From: Acidimicrobiaceae bacterium | GTDB lineage: Bacteria; Actinomycetota; Acidimicrobiia; Acidimicrobiales; RAAP-2 | Direction of reading: 5' to 3' | DNA length: 51,771 nucleotides | Assembly (NCBI GenBank): GCA_027315045.1 | Contig: DAHUZS010000139.1 | Coordinates: 1-51,771 of the forward strand | Shown: positions 10,971 through 21,584 of the stretch, one piece after another | How positions within the stretch are numbered: position 1 is the first letter of the stretch | Layout of the letters: each line of letters begins with the position of its first letter | Made by a program: the position numbers and the translations under genes | The notes under the pieces: generated by a model | What the model was told of the DNA's origin: nothing | The model's input: the letters and a program-made list of their open reading frames with translations, nothing else | Databases searched by the model: none

Positions 10971-11495
10971 GTGACCGACGACGTCGTCATCCGCCAGGCG
11001 ACCACGGCCGATCGGGCGGCGGTGGTGGCGCTGGTGCGCGACGCCTTCGGCACCGCCAGCCACGATCCGGCCGGGGAGGTCGAGATCGTCGTCTCCACCT
11101 GGGCGTCGGAGCGGCGGCTCCCCGAGCTCGAGCTCGTGGCCGAGGCGGACGGGGTGGTCGTCGGGCACGTGCTCTGTGCGCTCGGTGACCTCGAGGGCAC
11201 CGCCCTGCCGGGCGTCGCCCCCCTGGCGGTGGCCCCGGCCAGTCAGAGCAGGGGCATCGGCACCGCGCTCATGACCGAGGTGGTGCGCCGGGCCGAGACG
11301 GCTGGGTACCCGGCGCTGGTCCTCATCGGGAGCGACCGGTACTACCGGCGGTTCGACTTCGAGCCGGCCGGCGCCCTCGGTGTCGTCTACGCGCCGGTGG
11401 GGCCGGCGAGCCCCCACTTCCAGATCCGTCGGCTGGCCGGCTACGACCTCTCCCTGCGAGGCGAGTTCGCCTACCACTGGGAACTCGGCCGGTGA
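10971..11495 (+). CDS. GNAT family N-acetyltransferase
   Basis: 174 residues. N-terminal VIRQATTADRAAVVALVRDAF, central VVGHVLCAL, the acetyl-CoA pyrophosphate loop SQSRGIGTALM and a C-terminal LIGSDRYYRRFDFEPAG that resembles the YhbS/COG3153 branch of GNAT enzymes. The acetyl acceptor cannot be predicted. Two adjacent GTG codons (10968 and 10971) could start translation. I chose 10971 because CAGTCT lies 6 nt upstream, the spacing used by other probable leaderless genes here. Divergent from the Rv2466c-like gene. Confidence 0.85.
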   Translation: MTDDVVIRQATTADRAAVVALVRDAFGTASHDPAGEVEIVVSTWASERRLPELELVAEADGVVVGHVLCALGDLEGTALPGVAPLAVAPASQSRGIGTALMTEVVRRAETAGYPALVLIGSDRYYRRFDFEPAGALGVVYAPVGPASPHFQIRRLAGYDLSLRGEFAYHWELGR

Positions 11496-11702
11496 AGGCC
11501 GGCGGACCCGGTGGGGCCGGCGCGGCGGAGCCACCGACGAGCACCCGCGAGGACGCCGGTGTGGAGTTCCTCGATCTCGGCCCGCCTGCCCGACGATCGT
11601 CAAGACCCCTCGGCGTGGGCACCGCCGATGTTCCTGGAGGAACGGGTCAGACCTCGAGACGATGACCGAGGTCCTCTCGTCAGCCCCTCGTCGGCGTCGC
11701 CC

Positions 11703-12170
11703 TCAACGAAGGAGTGTCTGGACGTAGATCGCGCACGGGTTCCCCGGCTGCCAACCGGGGAGGGGATCGATCACGTCGAGCTTGAGGAACCCCCGACGTT
11801 CCCAGAAGGCGATCGTCGCCACGTAAGGCTCGTAGTCGGCGCTTTCGTCGAGGGTCTTCACCTCGAGCAACTCGACCCCCGCGCGCCCCAGCGCGCCGAT
11901 GACCTGTTGGACGAGGGCGGTTCCGAGCCCGCCACCCCGGTGCTCAGGTTCGACCGCGGCCCACAGGATCTCGGCGGTCTTCGCCGAGCGTCGCTCGACC
12001 ATGACCATGCCGAGCACCCGGTCTTCGCGTTCGGTCACCCACGTGGCGCAGCCTGCCCAGTCCGATCGGACTCTGTCGGGGACGTCCGGCGTGAAGTAGT
12101 CGGGGAGCGTTCGAACGATCTCCACGCAGCGCTCCAGGTCCTCATCGCCGGCGAGCCGGATCGCGTCCAT
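11703..12170 (-). CDS. GNAT family N-acetyltransferase
   Basis: 155 residues. MDAIRLAGDEDLERCVEIV at the start, TWVTEREDRVLGMVMVE in the central sheet, AVEPEHRGGGLGTALVQQV as the acetyl-CoA binding loop and FWERRGFLKLDVIDPLPGW near the end. The final strand, carrying PGNPCAIYVQTLL, suggests a small-molecule acceptor, but none can be named. ATG 12170 is preceded on this strand by CAGAAT with 6 nt between, consistent with a leaderless transcript. The 207 bp between this gene and the upstream GNAT gene hold no supported feature. Confidence 0.82.
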   Translation of the reverse strand: MDAIRLAGDEDLERCVEIVRTLPDYFTPDVPDRVRSDWAGCATWVTEREDRVLGMVMVERRSAKTAEILWAAVEPEHRGGGLGTALVQQVIGALGRAGVELLEVKTLDESADYEPYVATIAFWERRGFLKLDVIDPLPGWQPGNPCAIYVQTLLR

Positions 12171-12344
12171 CGATCGATTCTGCCTCGGTCGACGAAGAGG
12201 GGACCGAGTTTTGAGCGCGCTCCGCCCCCAGATAGCCTGAGCGCCGAGCGTCGGGCCCGCACCACCACCGAGGGCCGGTCCTGCGCGCTCGTCGGTGCCG
12301 CGGACCGCCGGCCCGTCGAAGACCGAGGAACGGAGCGAGGGATC

Positions 12345-13232
12345 ATGGGTGCATTGGACGGCCGGGTGGCCATCATCACGGGCGCGGGACGGGGTATCGG
12401 TCGGGAGCACGCCCTGCTGTTCGCGTCCGAGGGGGCCAAGGTCGTCGTGAACGACCTTGGCGGCGCCATCGACGGGAGCGGCGACGATCGGTCCCCGGCA
12501 GAGCAGGTCGTCGACGAGATCAAGGCAATGGGTGGCGAGGCCGTGGCCAACGGTGACAACGTCGCCGACTGGGAGGGCGGCAAGCGCCTGGTCGAATCGG
12601 CCGTCGAGGCGTTCGGTGCCTTGCACATCCTGGTGAACAACGCCGGGATCCTGCGCGACCGCGTCCTCATCAACATGACCGAGGACGAGTGGGACTCGGT
12701 GATCCACGTCCACCTGAAGGGCCACTTCGTGCCGACCCGCCACGCCGCCGCCTACTGGCGGGAGCTGTCCAAGGAGGGCAAGGAGGTCAAGGCGGCGGTT
12801 ATCAACACCTCGTCGACCTCGGGCCTGCTCGGCAACCCGGGTCAGACCAACTACGGGGCCGCCAAGGCCGGGATCGCCGCCTTCACCGTCATCGCCGCCC
12901 AGGAGCTGTCCCGCTACGGGGTGCGAGTGAACGCCATCGCGCCGGCGGCCCGGACCCGGATGACCGAGAGCACCCCGGGACTCTCCGAGGTGATCAAGGC
13001 GCCCGAGTCAGGGGCGTTCGACGTCTGGGACCCGGCCAACGTCTCACCGCTGGTCGCCTACCTCGGCACCGAGGACTGCCCTGCCACCGGGAAGGTCTTC
13101 TTCGTCCAGGGCGGCGTGGTCCGGCTGTTCCAGCCCTGGACCATGACCGAGACCATCGACAAGAAGGACCGCTGGGGCGTGGCGGAGCTCGGGACCGAGA
13201 TGGCGAAGCTCGGAGTGGTCGCTACGAAGTGA
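12345..13232 (+). CDS. Short-chain dehydrogenase/reductase, 3-hydroxyacyl-CoA dehydrogenase-like
   Basis: 295 residues. Rossmann signature TGAGRGIG at about 12-19, VNDLGG (the Asp favours NAD), LVNNAG, and catalytic Ser/Tyr/Lys in INTSSTSG and YGAAKAG. The start (GALDGRVAIITGAGRGIGRE) and the VVNDLGG-x-x-DG segment resemble the dehydrogenase part of multifunctional enzyme type 2 (HSD17B4 family), so fatty-acid or sterol beta-oxidation is likely. The convergent neighbour is an SCP2 sterol carrier domain, another module of that multifunctional enzyme, which supports lipid metabolism. A GGAACGGAGCGAGGG stretch lies just upstream of ATG 12345. The 3' end overlaps the SCP2 gene tail-to-tail by 11 bp. 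Confidence 0.88.
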   Translation: MGALDGRVAIITGAGRGIGREHALLFASEGAKVVVNDLGGAIDGSGDDRSPAEQVVDEIKAMGGEAVANGDNVADWEGGKRLVESAVEAFGALHILVNNAGILRDRVLINMTEDEWDSVIHVHLKGHFVPTRHAAAYWRELSKEGKEVKAAVINTSSTSGLLGNPGQTNYGAAKAGIAAFTVIAAQELSRYGVRVNAIAPAARTRMTESTPGLSEVIKAPESGAFDVWDPANVSPLVAYLGTEDCPATGKVFFVQGGVVRLFQPWTMTETIDKKDRWGVAELGTEMAKLGVVATK

Positions 13233-13623
13233 TCTCTCGGATCCGGGCGGCCAGTTCCTCGGCCTCCCCGAGCGGGGCGGTCCCCTGGAGCGAGAGCAAC
13301 TTGGCCATGTCGCCATCGACTTGGACCTTGCCGGCCATGAACGCGGACATCGCCGCCTGGCTGTTGCCCTCCACGAAGAGGGCCTTGGCCGTCTCGTAGT
13401 CGAGCGTCACCGTGAGGTCGGGGTCGGCGAGATGGCCGCGTTCGATGTCCGGTTCGCCCCCCGAGGTGTCGATGTGGGCGTCGAGCGGGTTGCCCCCGGG
13501 GACCTCGGTGATGACCAGGTTCATCCGCACCGGGTTCTCGGCTGGCACCGAGAGTCGGCCGAACTCGGCCCGGATCCGCCGCGCCTCGACAACCCACTCC
13601 TCGCTCAGGAACTGGAACGTCAT
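13222..13623 (-). CDS. SCP2 sterol-binding domain protein
   Basis: 133 residues. The pattern DLTVTLDYETAKALFVEGN, then SAFMAGKVQVDGDMAKLL, matches the SCP-2 lipid carrier fold, in which the helix followed by G-K-hydrophobic-x-x-x-G-D is diagnostic. It would carry a lipid or acyl-CoA in the cytoplasm; no enzymatic residues are expected. AGGAGAGCC precedes ATG 13623 as ribosome binding site. It converges on the SDR gene, overlapping its last 11 bp, and both families are modules of the eukaryotic multifunctional beta-oxidation enzyme. Confidence 0.85.
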   Translation of the reverse strand: MTFQFLSEEWVVEARRIRAEFGRLSVPAENPVRMNLVITEVPGGNPLDAHIDTSGGEPDIERGHLADPDLTVTLDYETAKALFVEGNSQAAMSAFMAGKVQVDGDMAKLLSLQGTAPLGEAEELAARIREITS

Positions 13624-13747
13624 GGGCTCTCCTTGGCCCGGCGCGCCCGGCGGCGGCGGATCGGCGCCAGCAGGTTAACCGCCGCGCCGGGCTCTGCTCC
13701 GGCGGGGCGGGTCCGGGCCCGGCGGAGGGGCCAGCTCGAGGCCCAGG

Positions 13748-13753
13748 TAGCAT
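13748..13753 (+). promoter_or_regulatory. -10-like TAGCAT for a leaderless start
   Basis: TAGCAT is followed by 7 nt and then GTG 13761. No Shine-Dalgarno sequence lies before the GTG, which supports leaderless translation. Confidence 0.45.
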
Positions 13754-13760
13754 CGCTCCG

Positions 13761-14522
13761 GTGAGCGCTCCCGTTCTGGCAGGTGCCGAGCCCTTTTCCG
13801 CCGCCGGGGGCCCGGCCGGGGCGCTGGTTGTCCACGGCTTCACCGACAACCCCCACTCCATGCGTCCCCTCGCCAACGCGCTCGCCGGGGCCGGCCTGAG
13901 CGTCGAGGCCCCCCTCCTGCCGGGCCACGGCACCTCGGTGCAGGACATGGTCCCGACCCGTTGGGCCGACTGGTCGGGCGCGGTGGAAGAGGCGTACGGG
14001 GAGCTCTCGGCGCGCTGCTCGAAGGTGGCGGTGGTCGGCCTGTCCATGGGCGGCACGCTGTCGTGCTGGCTGGCCGAGCGCCACGACGAGATCGCCGGAC
14101 TGGTCCTCGTCAACCCGCTGGTGCGCTCGATCCCTCCCGACCAGGTCGCGGCGGTCCGGTCGCTCGTCGAGGCGGGCGAGACGCTGCTGGACGGCATCGG
14201 CTCGGACATCGCCGATCCGACGGTGACCGAGCTGTCCTACGACCGGACCCCACTCGAGCCCCTGCTCTCACTGCTCGGAGGGGCCGAGGAGGTGGGTTCG
14301 GACCTCGGCCGCATCGGCTGTCCGGTGCTGCTCTTCTCCAGCCGGGACGACCATGTCGTGTCCCCGGACAACGGCGGCACCGTCGCCGGTGCGCTGGGCC
14401 GACGGTGCGAGCGGGTCTGGCTCGAGCGGAGCTACCACGTGGCCACCCTCGATTACGACCGGGACGAGATCGAGAAGCGGGCGACGGAGTTCGTGCTCCG
14501 GGTCACCGCCACCGGCCGGTGA
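13761..14522 (+). CDS. Alpha/beta hydrolase, Est30-like carboxylesterase
   Basis: 253 residues. [17 protein letters not shown] carries the oxyanion-loop HGF, PGHGTS and DW follow as in Est30-type carboxylesterases, the nucleophile elbow is GLSMGG, the acid is in FSSRDDHVV and the catalytic His is in [12 protein letters not shown]. Substrates are probably short acyl esters or monoacylglycerols; this is family inference. GTG 13761 is chosen because of TAGCAT 7 nt before it. The stop overlaps the gatC GTG by 4 bp, so gatCAB may be transcribed from this promoter. Confidence 0.85.
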   Translation: MSAPVLAGAEPFSAAGGPAGALVVHGFTDNPHSMRPLANALAGAGLSVEAPLLPGHGTSVQDMVPTRWADWSGAVEEAYGELSARCSKVAVVGLSMGGTLSCWLAERHDEIAGLVLVNPLVRSIPPDQVAAVRSLVEAGETLLDGIGSDIADPTVTELSYDRTPLEPLLSLLGGAEEVGSDLGRIGCPVLLFSSRDDHVVSPDNGGTVAGALGRRCERVWLERSYHVATLDYDRDEIEKRATEFVLRVTATGR

Positions 14523-14847
14523 CCGCCGGCGGCGCCGGGCGAGCATCGAGACCCCCGGCGATCGGCCCCGAGCAGGTCCGCCACGTCGCGCGGCTGGCCC
14601 GCCTCGAGCTCGGGGACGAGGAGCTGTCCCGCTTCACGAGCCAGCTCGCCTCGGTGCTCGACTACGCGGCCGAGCTGGCGGAGCTCGACGTGGAGGAGCT
14701 CGAGCCGATGTCCCACCCGCTCCCGCTGCGCAACGTCCTGCGCGAGGACGAGCCGAGCCCCCAGGTGGAGCGGGACGAGGTCCTGGCCGAGGCGCCGGCG
14801 GCCGAGAGCGGGCGCTTCCGGGTGCCGCGCATCCTCTCGGAGGAGAG

Positions 14848-14851
<4 letters not shown>
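14519..14851 (+). CDS. gatC: Asp-tRNA(Asn)/Glu-tRNA(Gln) amidotransferase subunit C
   Basis: 110 residues. The core [20 protein letters not shown], then [19 protein letters not shown] and [16 protein letters not shown], is the standard GatC sequence; this subunit stabilises the GatA-GatB complex. A basic N-terminal extension of about 15 residues precedes the core, so translation could start slightly later, but the GTG overlapping the upstream stop by 4 bp fits translational coupling. Followed directly by gatA. Confidence 0.93.
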
Positions 14852-16286
<1,435 letters not shown>

Positions 16287-16290
<4 letters not shown>

Positions 16291-17738
16291 GCGAGACCTC
16301 GGCACCGGCGGGCTGGGAGCTGGTGGTCGGGCTCGAGGTGCACTGCGAGCTGGCCACGAGGACCAAGCTCTTCTGCGGCTGCCCCAATGCCTTCGGCGCC
16401 GAGCCCAACACGAACGTCTGCCCGGTCTGCCTGGGGCTCCCCGGCTCGCTGCCGGTGCTCAACCGGCGGGCGGTCGAGCTGGCCATGCGGATCGGGGCCG
16501 CCCTCCACGCCGAGATCGCGCCGTCGGTGTTCCACCGGAAGTACTACTTCTACCCCGACATGCCCAAGGACTTTCAGATCAGCCAGTACGACGCCCCCAT
16601 CAACCGGGGCGGACGGCTGGAGCTCCCGGACGGCTTGGTGGTCGGCATCGAGCGGGCCCACCTCGTGGAGGACACCGGCAAGACCACCCACGTCGGGGGC
16701 ACCGGCCGGATCGGCGGCGCCGACTACGCCCTCGTCGACTACAACCGGGCCGGGGTGCCTTTGGTCGAGATCGTGAGCGCGCCGGACATCCGCTCGGCCG
16801 CCCAGGCCCGGGCCTACGCCGGTGAGCTGCGGGCCATCCTGGTGGCGACGGGCTCCTCGGACGGGCGCATGGAGGAGGGCTCCATGCGGGTCGACGCCAA
16901 CGTCTCGGTCCGGCGCCCAGGGGCGCCCTTCGGGACCCGCTGCGAGATCAAGAACCTGAACTCGATGCGCTCCCTCGGCCGGGCCATCGAGTTCGAGGCG
17001 GCGCGCCAGGCCGAGGTGCTCGAGGGGGGCGGGACGGTCACCCAGCAGACCCGGCACTGGGACGAGGACCGGGGGGTGACCCTCCCCATGCGCTCCAAGG
17101 AGGAGGCCGACGACTACCGGTACTTCCCTGAGCCCGACTTGGTCCCGTTGGCCCCCGACGGACGCTGGCAGGCCGAGGTGGCGGCCTCGATCGAGCCCCT
17201 GCCGGCCGAGCGTCGGGCGGCGCTGCACCGCCTGGTTGGCGGGGAGCCGACGCCGGCACAGGCCGACCAGGTGCGCTCGGTGGTCGCCTCGGACCTCGAC
17301 ACCCTGGTCGTCGCGGCCTGCGAGCGGGGGGCGCCGGCGCCGCTGGCCCTCGTGCGCGCGGCCAACGAGGTGGCCGCCGACCTCACCCGGGCGCCCGACC
17401 TCGACCCGGACGCCTTCGCCAAGCTCCTGATGCTGGAGGGGAGCGGGGAGCTGTCGGCGTCCCAGTCCAAGGCGGTGCTGGCCGAGCTGCTGGTCGGTGG
17501 GGGGGACCCCGCCGAGGTCGCCCGCCGCCTCGGCTTCGAGCCCATGGACCGTGGCGCCCTGGACGAGGTGATCGCCCAGGTGATCGCCGAGCACCCGGAG
17601 GACTGGGCCCGCTTCGTGGCCGGCGAGGACAAGCTCAAGGGGCCGCTCATCGGTGCGGTCCGGCGGGCCACCGACAACCAGGCCGACCCGGCGGCGGTGG
17701 CCCGCCACCTCGACGGGCTCCGGGCGGCCCGGGCCTGA
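16287..17738 (+). CDS. gatB: Asp-tRNA(Asn)/Glu-tRNA(Gln) amidotransferase subunit B
   Basis: 483 residues. GatB phosphorylates misacylated Glu-tRNA(Gln) or Asp-tRNA(Asn) and amidates it. Seen: GLEVHCEL at the start, zinc-site Cys in KLFCGC and [59 protein letters not shown] and a C-terminal YqeY-like tail domain (about 330-483) used for tRNA binding. Complete and coupled to gatA. Presence of gatCAB implies indirect synthesis of Gln-tRNA or Asn-tRNA, as usual in actinobacteria. Confidence 0.96.
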
Positions 17739-17759
17739 GCCGGGGCTCCCGGTGCCCCG

Positions 17760-17765
17760 TACACT
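17760..17765 (+). promoter_or_regulatory. -10-like TACACT for leaderless ilvD
   Basis: TACACT is followed by 6 nt and then ATG 17772. With no Shine-Dalgarno sequence in between, the ilvD mRNA probably begins at its start codon, separate from the upstream gatB transcript. No branched-chain leader peptide is visible before ilvD, in contrast to ilvB, leuA and leuB. Confidence 0.45.
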
Positions 17766-17771
17766 CGGCCC

Positions 17772-19484
17772 ATGACTGAGGACGAGGGACCGGTGCCAGG
17801 GGCCGAGCGGCCCGGGATGAAGCCGCGCAGTTTCGAGGTGACCGAGGGGCCGGCCCGGGCGCCGGCCCGGGCGATGCTGCGGGCGGTCGGGATGACTGAC
17901 GCCGACTGGGAGAAGCCCCAGGTCGGCGTGGCCTCGAGCTGGAACGAGGTGACCCCGTGCAACCTGCCACTCGCCCGGTTGGCCCAGCGGGCCAAGGACG
18001 GGGTGCGGGGCGCCGGGGGCTTCCCGTTCGAGTTCGTGACCATCGCGGTCTCCGACGGCATCTCCATGGGCCACGAGGGGATGCGGGCGTCGTTGGTCAG
18101 CCGGGAGATCATCGCCGACTCGGTCGAGGTCATGATGCACGCCGAGCGCTTCGACGCCCTGGTCGCCCTGGCCGGTTGCGACAAGTCGCTCCCCGGGATG
18201 CTCATGGCCGCGGCCCGAGTCAACCTTCCCACGGTCTTCCTCTACGGCGGGACCATCCTGCCGGGCCGGGTTGGCGACCGCGCCCTCGACGTGGTGAGCG
18301 TCTTCGAGGCGGTCGGAGCCCACGCCGTCCACTCGTTGAGCGACGAGGAGCTTCGCCAGATCGAGTGCAATGCCTGCCCGACCGAGGGGTCGTGCGCTGG
18401 CATGTTCACCGCCAACACCATGGCCTCGGCGGCCGAGGCCCTGGGCATGGCGCTGCCGGGGAGCTCCTCGGCGCCGGCCGTCGACCGCCGACGCGACGAC
18501 TTCGCGTACGCCTCGGGGACCGCCGTCCTCGATCTCCTGTCGGCCAACGTCCGTCCCCGCCAGATCATGACCAAGCCGGCCTTTGAGAACGCGATCGCCG
18601 TCGTGATGGCCCTCGGCGGCTCCACCAACTCGGTGCTCCACCTCATGGCCATCGCCCACGAGGCCCGGGTCGAGCTCGAGCTCGACGACTTCAACCGCAT
18701 CGCCTCCCGGGTCCCCCACATCACTGACGCCAAGCCCCACGGCCGCTACCACATGGTCGACATCGACCGGGTGGGCGGGGTCCCGGTCGTGTTGCGCGCG
18801 CTGCTCGAGGACGGGCTCCTGCACGGCGACTGCCTCACCGTGACCGGCCGGACCATGGCCGAGAACCTGGACCGGCTCGACCCGCCGCCCCCCGACGGCG
18901 ATGTCATCCACCCGACCAGCCGTCCGATCCACGCCGCCGGCGGGATCGCCGTCCTCACCGGCACCCTCGCCCCCAAGGGCTCGGTGGTGAAGGTGGCGGG
19001 GCTCGACGAGCTGGCCTTCGAGGGGACGGCCCGGGTGTTCGACGGCGAGGCGGCGGCCATGGACGCCATCGTGGCCGGGTCGATCCGCCCGGGGACCGTC
19101 CTCGTGATCCGCTACGAGGGTCCGAAGGGCGGACCGGGGATGCGCGAGATGCTGGCGGTCACCGGCGCCCTCGAGGGGGCCGGTCGGGGCGCCGACTGCG
19201 CCCTCATCACCGACGGCCGCTTTTCGGGCGGCACGCATGGCTTCTGCATCGGCCACGTGGCCCCCGAGGCGGTGGACGGGGGGCCGATCGCCCTCGTGGC
19301 CGACGGGGACCGGATCGTGATCGACGTGCGTGACCACCGGGTGGACCTCCTGGTCGAGGGGGGCGAGCTCGAGCGCCGGCGGCGCGAGCTCAAGGCGTTC
19401 GAGCCCCGCTACCGCACCGGTGCGCTGGCCAAGTACGCCCGGTTGGTGACCGGGGCCGACCGCGGGGCGGTCACCGAGCCCTGA
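17772..19484 (+). CDS. ilvD: Dihydroxy-acid dehydratase
   Basis: 570 residues. Converts 2,3-dihydroxy-isovalerate and -methylvalerate to the 2-oxo acids, the third common step of Val and Ile synthesis. Fe-S cluster cysteines occur in [16 protein letters not shown] and [18 protein letters not shown]. Other motifs are [45 protein letters not shown] and [20 protein letters not shown]. Length and domain order are normal for the IlvD/EDD family; the pattern favours IlvD over the sugar-acid dehydratase Edd. The gene stands alone between gatB and a convergent phosphorylase, away from ilvBNC. Confidence 0.95.
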   Translation: MTEDEGPVPGAERPGMKPRSFEVTEGPARAPARAMLRAVGMTDADWEKPQVGVASSWNEVTPCNLPLARLAQRAKDGVRGAGGFPFEFVTIAVSDGISMGHEGMRASLVSREIIADSVEVMMHAERFDALVALAGCDKSLPGMLMAAARVNLPTVFLYGGTILPGRVGDRALDVVSVFEAVGAHAVHSLSDEELRQIECNACPTEGSCAGMFTANTMASAAEALGMALPGSSSAPAVDRRRDDFAYASGTAVLDLLSANVRPRQIMTKPAFENAIAVVMALGGSTNSVLHLMAIAHEARVELELDDFNRIASRVPHITDAKPHGRYHMVDIDRVGGVPVVLRALLEDGLLHGDCLTVTGRTMAENLDRLDPPPPDGDVIHPTSRPIHAAGGIAVLTGTLAPKGSVVKVAGLDELAFEGTARVFDGEAAAMDAIVAGSIRPGTVLVIRYEGPKGGPGMREMLAVTGALEGAGRGADCALITDGRFSGGTHGFCIGHVAPEAVDGGPIALVADGDRIVIDVRDHRVDLLVEGGELERRRRELKAFEPRYRTGALAKYARLVTGADRGAVTEP

Positions 19485-19511
19485 GGCCGGCCCGGCCCGT
19501 GGTCCTCGCCG

Positions 19512-21281
19512 CTACCGGCTGCTGCCCGGCGGGCGGACCTCCAAGTGGTCGTGGGCCCGGTAGGCGAGCGCCGCATACTGGCGGACCATCCGCTCACTGG
19601 TGAAGAACGACCCGTTGAGGGCGATGGCGCCGCGCCGGATCCCGATGAAGCGCCCGGGGTCTCCGTAGAAGAGGGGGACGATCACCGACCCCAGCTTTGC
19701 GTAGAGGTCCTCGGCCTCGACGTCGTCATCGCTGGCGGTGCCGTCGTCCCCGATCGACCAGCCGGTCACCCCCTCAACGTGGCCCTCGCACCACCAGCCG
19801 TCGAGGACGCTCAGGCTGGGGACCCCGTTGAGGGCCGCCTTCATCCCGCTCGTCCCCGACGCCTCCGCCGACTTGCGGGGGGTGTTCACCCACACGTCGG
19901 ATCCGGCGCACAGAAGCGCCGCCTCGGTCATCGAGTAGTCCTCCAAGAAGACGACCGCCACCTCGCCGTCGAGGGCCTCCGCCGCCTCGTAGATGGAACG
20001 GATCACCGCCTTGCCGCCCTCGTCGGCGGGATGGGCCTTGCCGGCGTAGACGATCTGGAGGGGACCGGCGCGCTTGGCGATCTCCCGCAGGCGCTCGGGG
20101 TCGCTCACCAAGAGGTCGAGCCGCTTGTAGCGGGTGGCCCGCCGGGCCACCCCGAGGGTGAGCACCGAGGGGTCCAGGGCGGAGCCGGTCCGCTGAGCGA
20201 CGAGAGTTAGGAGCGAACGCTTCGCCGACGCGTGGGCCTCGTCGAGCTGGTCGGTCGGGAGCCCCCACGCGTAGCGAAGCATCGTATTGTCGGCTCGCCA
20301 CCCCGGCAGGAGGCGGTCGAAGAGACGGCCCATAGGGGGCGCCGTCCAGGTCGGCGCATGCACGCCGTTGGTGATCGAGGCGATCGCGCTCCGGGGGAAC
20401 ATCGAGGCGGTCACCTCTCGGTGGCGGAGCGAGACCGCGTTGACGAACCCCGACATCGACATGCCGAGGGTGGTCATGTTGAGCCGCCGGTCGTCGCCCC
20501 CGAGCTCCCCGAGCGCCCGGAGATCGGAGAGGACGGGCTCGCCGAGCACGTCGCGCACCACCGCCTCGTCGAAGGTGTCGTGGCCCTCGGGGACCGGGGT
20601 GTGGGTGGTGAAGACGCAGCGCCGTTGGACCGCCTGGCGGGCCCCGGCCCCGACGCGGACCTGGCCCCGGGCGGCCCCGTCCGCGAGGGCCAGGGTGAGC
20701 AGCGACGAGTGACCCTCGTTCATGTGAAAGATCGGGGTCCCCGACAGGCCCGTCGCCTCGAGCATCGCGGCACCGCCGAGGCCGAGGACGGCCTCCTGGC
20801 GCAACCGCCAGTGGGGATCGTCCGGATAGAGGTGGTCGGCGATGGCCCGGTCGCGCTGGTTGTTCTCGTCGAGATCGGGGTCGAGGAGGAGGACCGGGAC
20901 CCGGTGCCCGCCGATCCCCTCGATCCAGTGGCGCCAGACGCCGAGCACGATCGGCCGCCCCTCGAGCGTCACCGTCGCCCGGTCGACGAGGCGCTCGAGG
21001 ACCGTCCCGGGCGACCAGGTCACCGGCTCCTCGCGCTGGGTCCCGTGGGGACCGAGGGACTGGCGGAAGTACCCCGACCGGTATCGAAGGGTGACGCCCA
21101 CGATCGGCAGGCCCAGGTCGGCCGCGGCCCGAAGGTGGTCGCCGGCCAGCACCCCGAGCCCGCCGCTGTAGCCGGGGATCGTGTCGTCGAGCGCGATCTC
21201 CATGGAGAAGTACGCGACCGAGGGCTTCGCCCGAGGGCGTGCCGTCTCGGCGGTGGCTCTGGTCTCCGACAACGACGTCAC
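19512..21281 (-). CDS. glgP: Alpha-glucan (glycogen/maltodextrin) phosphorylase, short form
   Basis: 589 residues. Releases glucose-1-phosphate from alpha-1,4-glucans. The N-terminus VAYFSMEIALDDTIPGYSGG and GLGVLAGDHLRAAADLGLP, then FHMNEGHSS, CVFTTHTPVPEGHDTF, and TNGVHAPTW, are typical of the GT35 family. The PLP lysine is in EASGTSGMKAALNGVP. It lacks the extra N-terminal domain of the roughly 850-residue forms and matches the short form seen in thermophiles, archaea and some actinobacteria. ATG 21281 starts a 20-residue basic leader before the conserved region; there is no obvious ribosome binding site, so the true start could be slightly downstream. It converges on ilvD and is divergent from the ilvB leader. 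Confidence 0.92.
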   Translation of the reverse strand: MTSLSETRATAETARPRAKPSVAYFSMEIALDDTIPGYSGGLGVLAGDHLRAAADLGLPIVGVTLRYRSGYFRQSLGPHGTQREEPVTWSPGTVLERLVDRATVTLEGRPIVLGVWRHWIEGIGGHRVPVLLLDPDLDENNQRDRAIADHLYPDDPHWRLRQEAVLGLGGAAMLEATGLSGTPIFHMNEGHSSLLTLALADGAARGQVRVGAGARQAVQRRCVFTTHTPVPEGHDTFDEAVVRDVLGEPVLSDLRALGELGGDDRRLNMTTLGMSMSGFVNAVSLRHREVTASMFPRSAIASITNGVHAPTWTAPPMGRLFDRLLPGWRADNTMLRYAWGLPTDQLDEAHASAKRSLLTLVAQRTGSALDPSVLTLGVARRATRYKRLDLLVSDPERLREIAKRAGPLQIVYAGKAHPADEGGKAVIRSIYEAAEALDGEVAVVFLEDYSMTEAALLCAGSDVWVNTPRKSAEASGTSGMKAALNGVPSLSVLDGWWCEGHVEGVTGWSIGDDGTASDDDVEAEDLYAKLGSVIVPLFYGDPGRFIGIRRGAIALNGSFFTSERMVRQYAALAYRAHDHLEVRPPGSSR

Positions 21282-21362
21282 GTCCCTGCGGATGCTATTC
21301 GCTCGCCGCTGACACCCGGCAAGGCAGCCCCGGGCCGGCGGCGCCCCTCGATGGGGGCGTGG

Positions 21363-21392
21363 TTGTCCCCACCCTTCGAGACGTGCCAGAAT
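21363..21392 (+). promoter_or_regulatory. Promoter of the ilvB leader (TTGTCC-N18-CAGAAT)
   Basis: TTGTCC (21363-21368) and CAGAAT (21387-21392) are 18 nt apart. The leader ATG is 9 nt beyond the -10, so the transcript would start about two nucleotides before or at the start codon. It lies in the 303 bp between glgP and ilvB. Confidence 0.6.
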
Positions 21393-21401
21393 GTCCGGGC
21401 C

Positions 21402-21452
21402 ATGACCGAGAAGACCTCCGCTTCAGGCACGATCCTGGTACTGGTGACCTAG
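21402..21452 (+). CDS. ilvB leader peptide MTEKTSASGTILVLVT (attenuator peptide)
   Basis: A 16-residue frame ends in Ile-Leu-Val-Leu-Val-Thr and then TAG. Five successive branched-chain codons (ATC CTG GTA CTG GTG) directly before the stop, 132 bp upstream of ilvB and followed by two perfect hairpins, are the signature of a ribosome-mediated attenuator sensing charged Ile, Leu and Val tRNAs. No ribosome binding site precedes it; translation is probably leaderless. The peptide itself should have no function beyond the act of translation. Confidence 0.88.
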   Translation: MTEKTSASGTILVLVT

Positions 21453-21506
21453 CGCGCGGCCACATCTCCGCCGCGCGCTCACGACCTCCCGAACGGGAGG
21501 TCGTTT
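21451..21506 (+). terminator. Attenuator hairpins of the ilvBNC operon
   Basis: Hairpin 1: AGCGCGCGGC (21451-21460, overlapping the leader stop codon) pairs perfectly with GCCGCGCGCT (21470-21479). Hairpin 2: ACGACCTCCC (21481-21490) pairs perfectly with GGGAGGTCGT (21495-21504) over a GAAC loop, followed by TT then GC. Hairpin 2 is the terminator candidate, though its T run is short. A terminating ribosome would cover hairpin 1. An alternative antiterminator pairing is not obvious by eye. Confidence 0.8.
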
Positions 21507-21584
21507 GCATGTCCGGCCCGATCCACCGCCGACCATCCAAAGACCACCGACCACCCGAAGACCACGAACCACGAGGACACGACC

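Noticed and set aside
21444-21504. Antiterminator pairing of the leader end GGTGACCT with the terminator arm AGGTCGT
   Set aside because: Only seven pairs with two wobbles, and a ribosome stalled at the control codons would cover the GACCT segment, giving the wrong regulatory sense.
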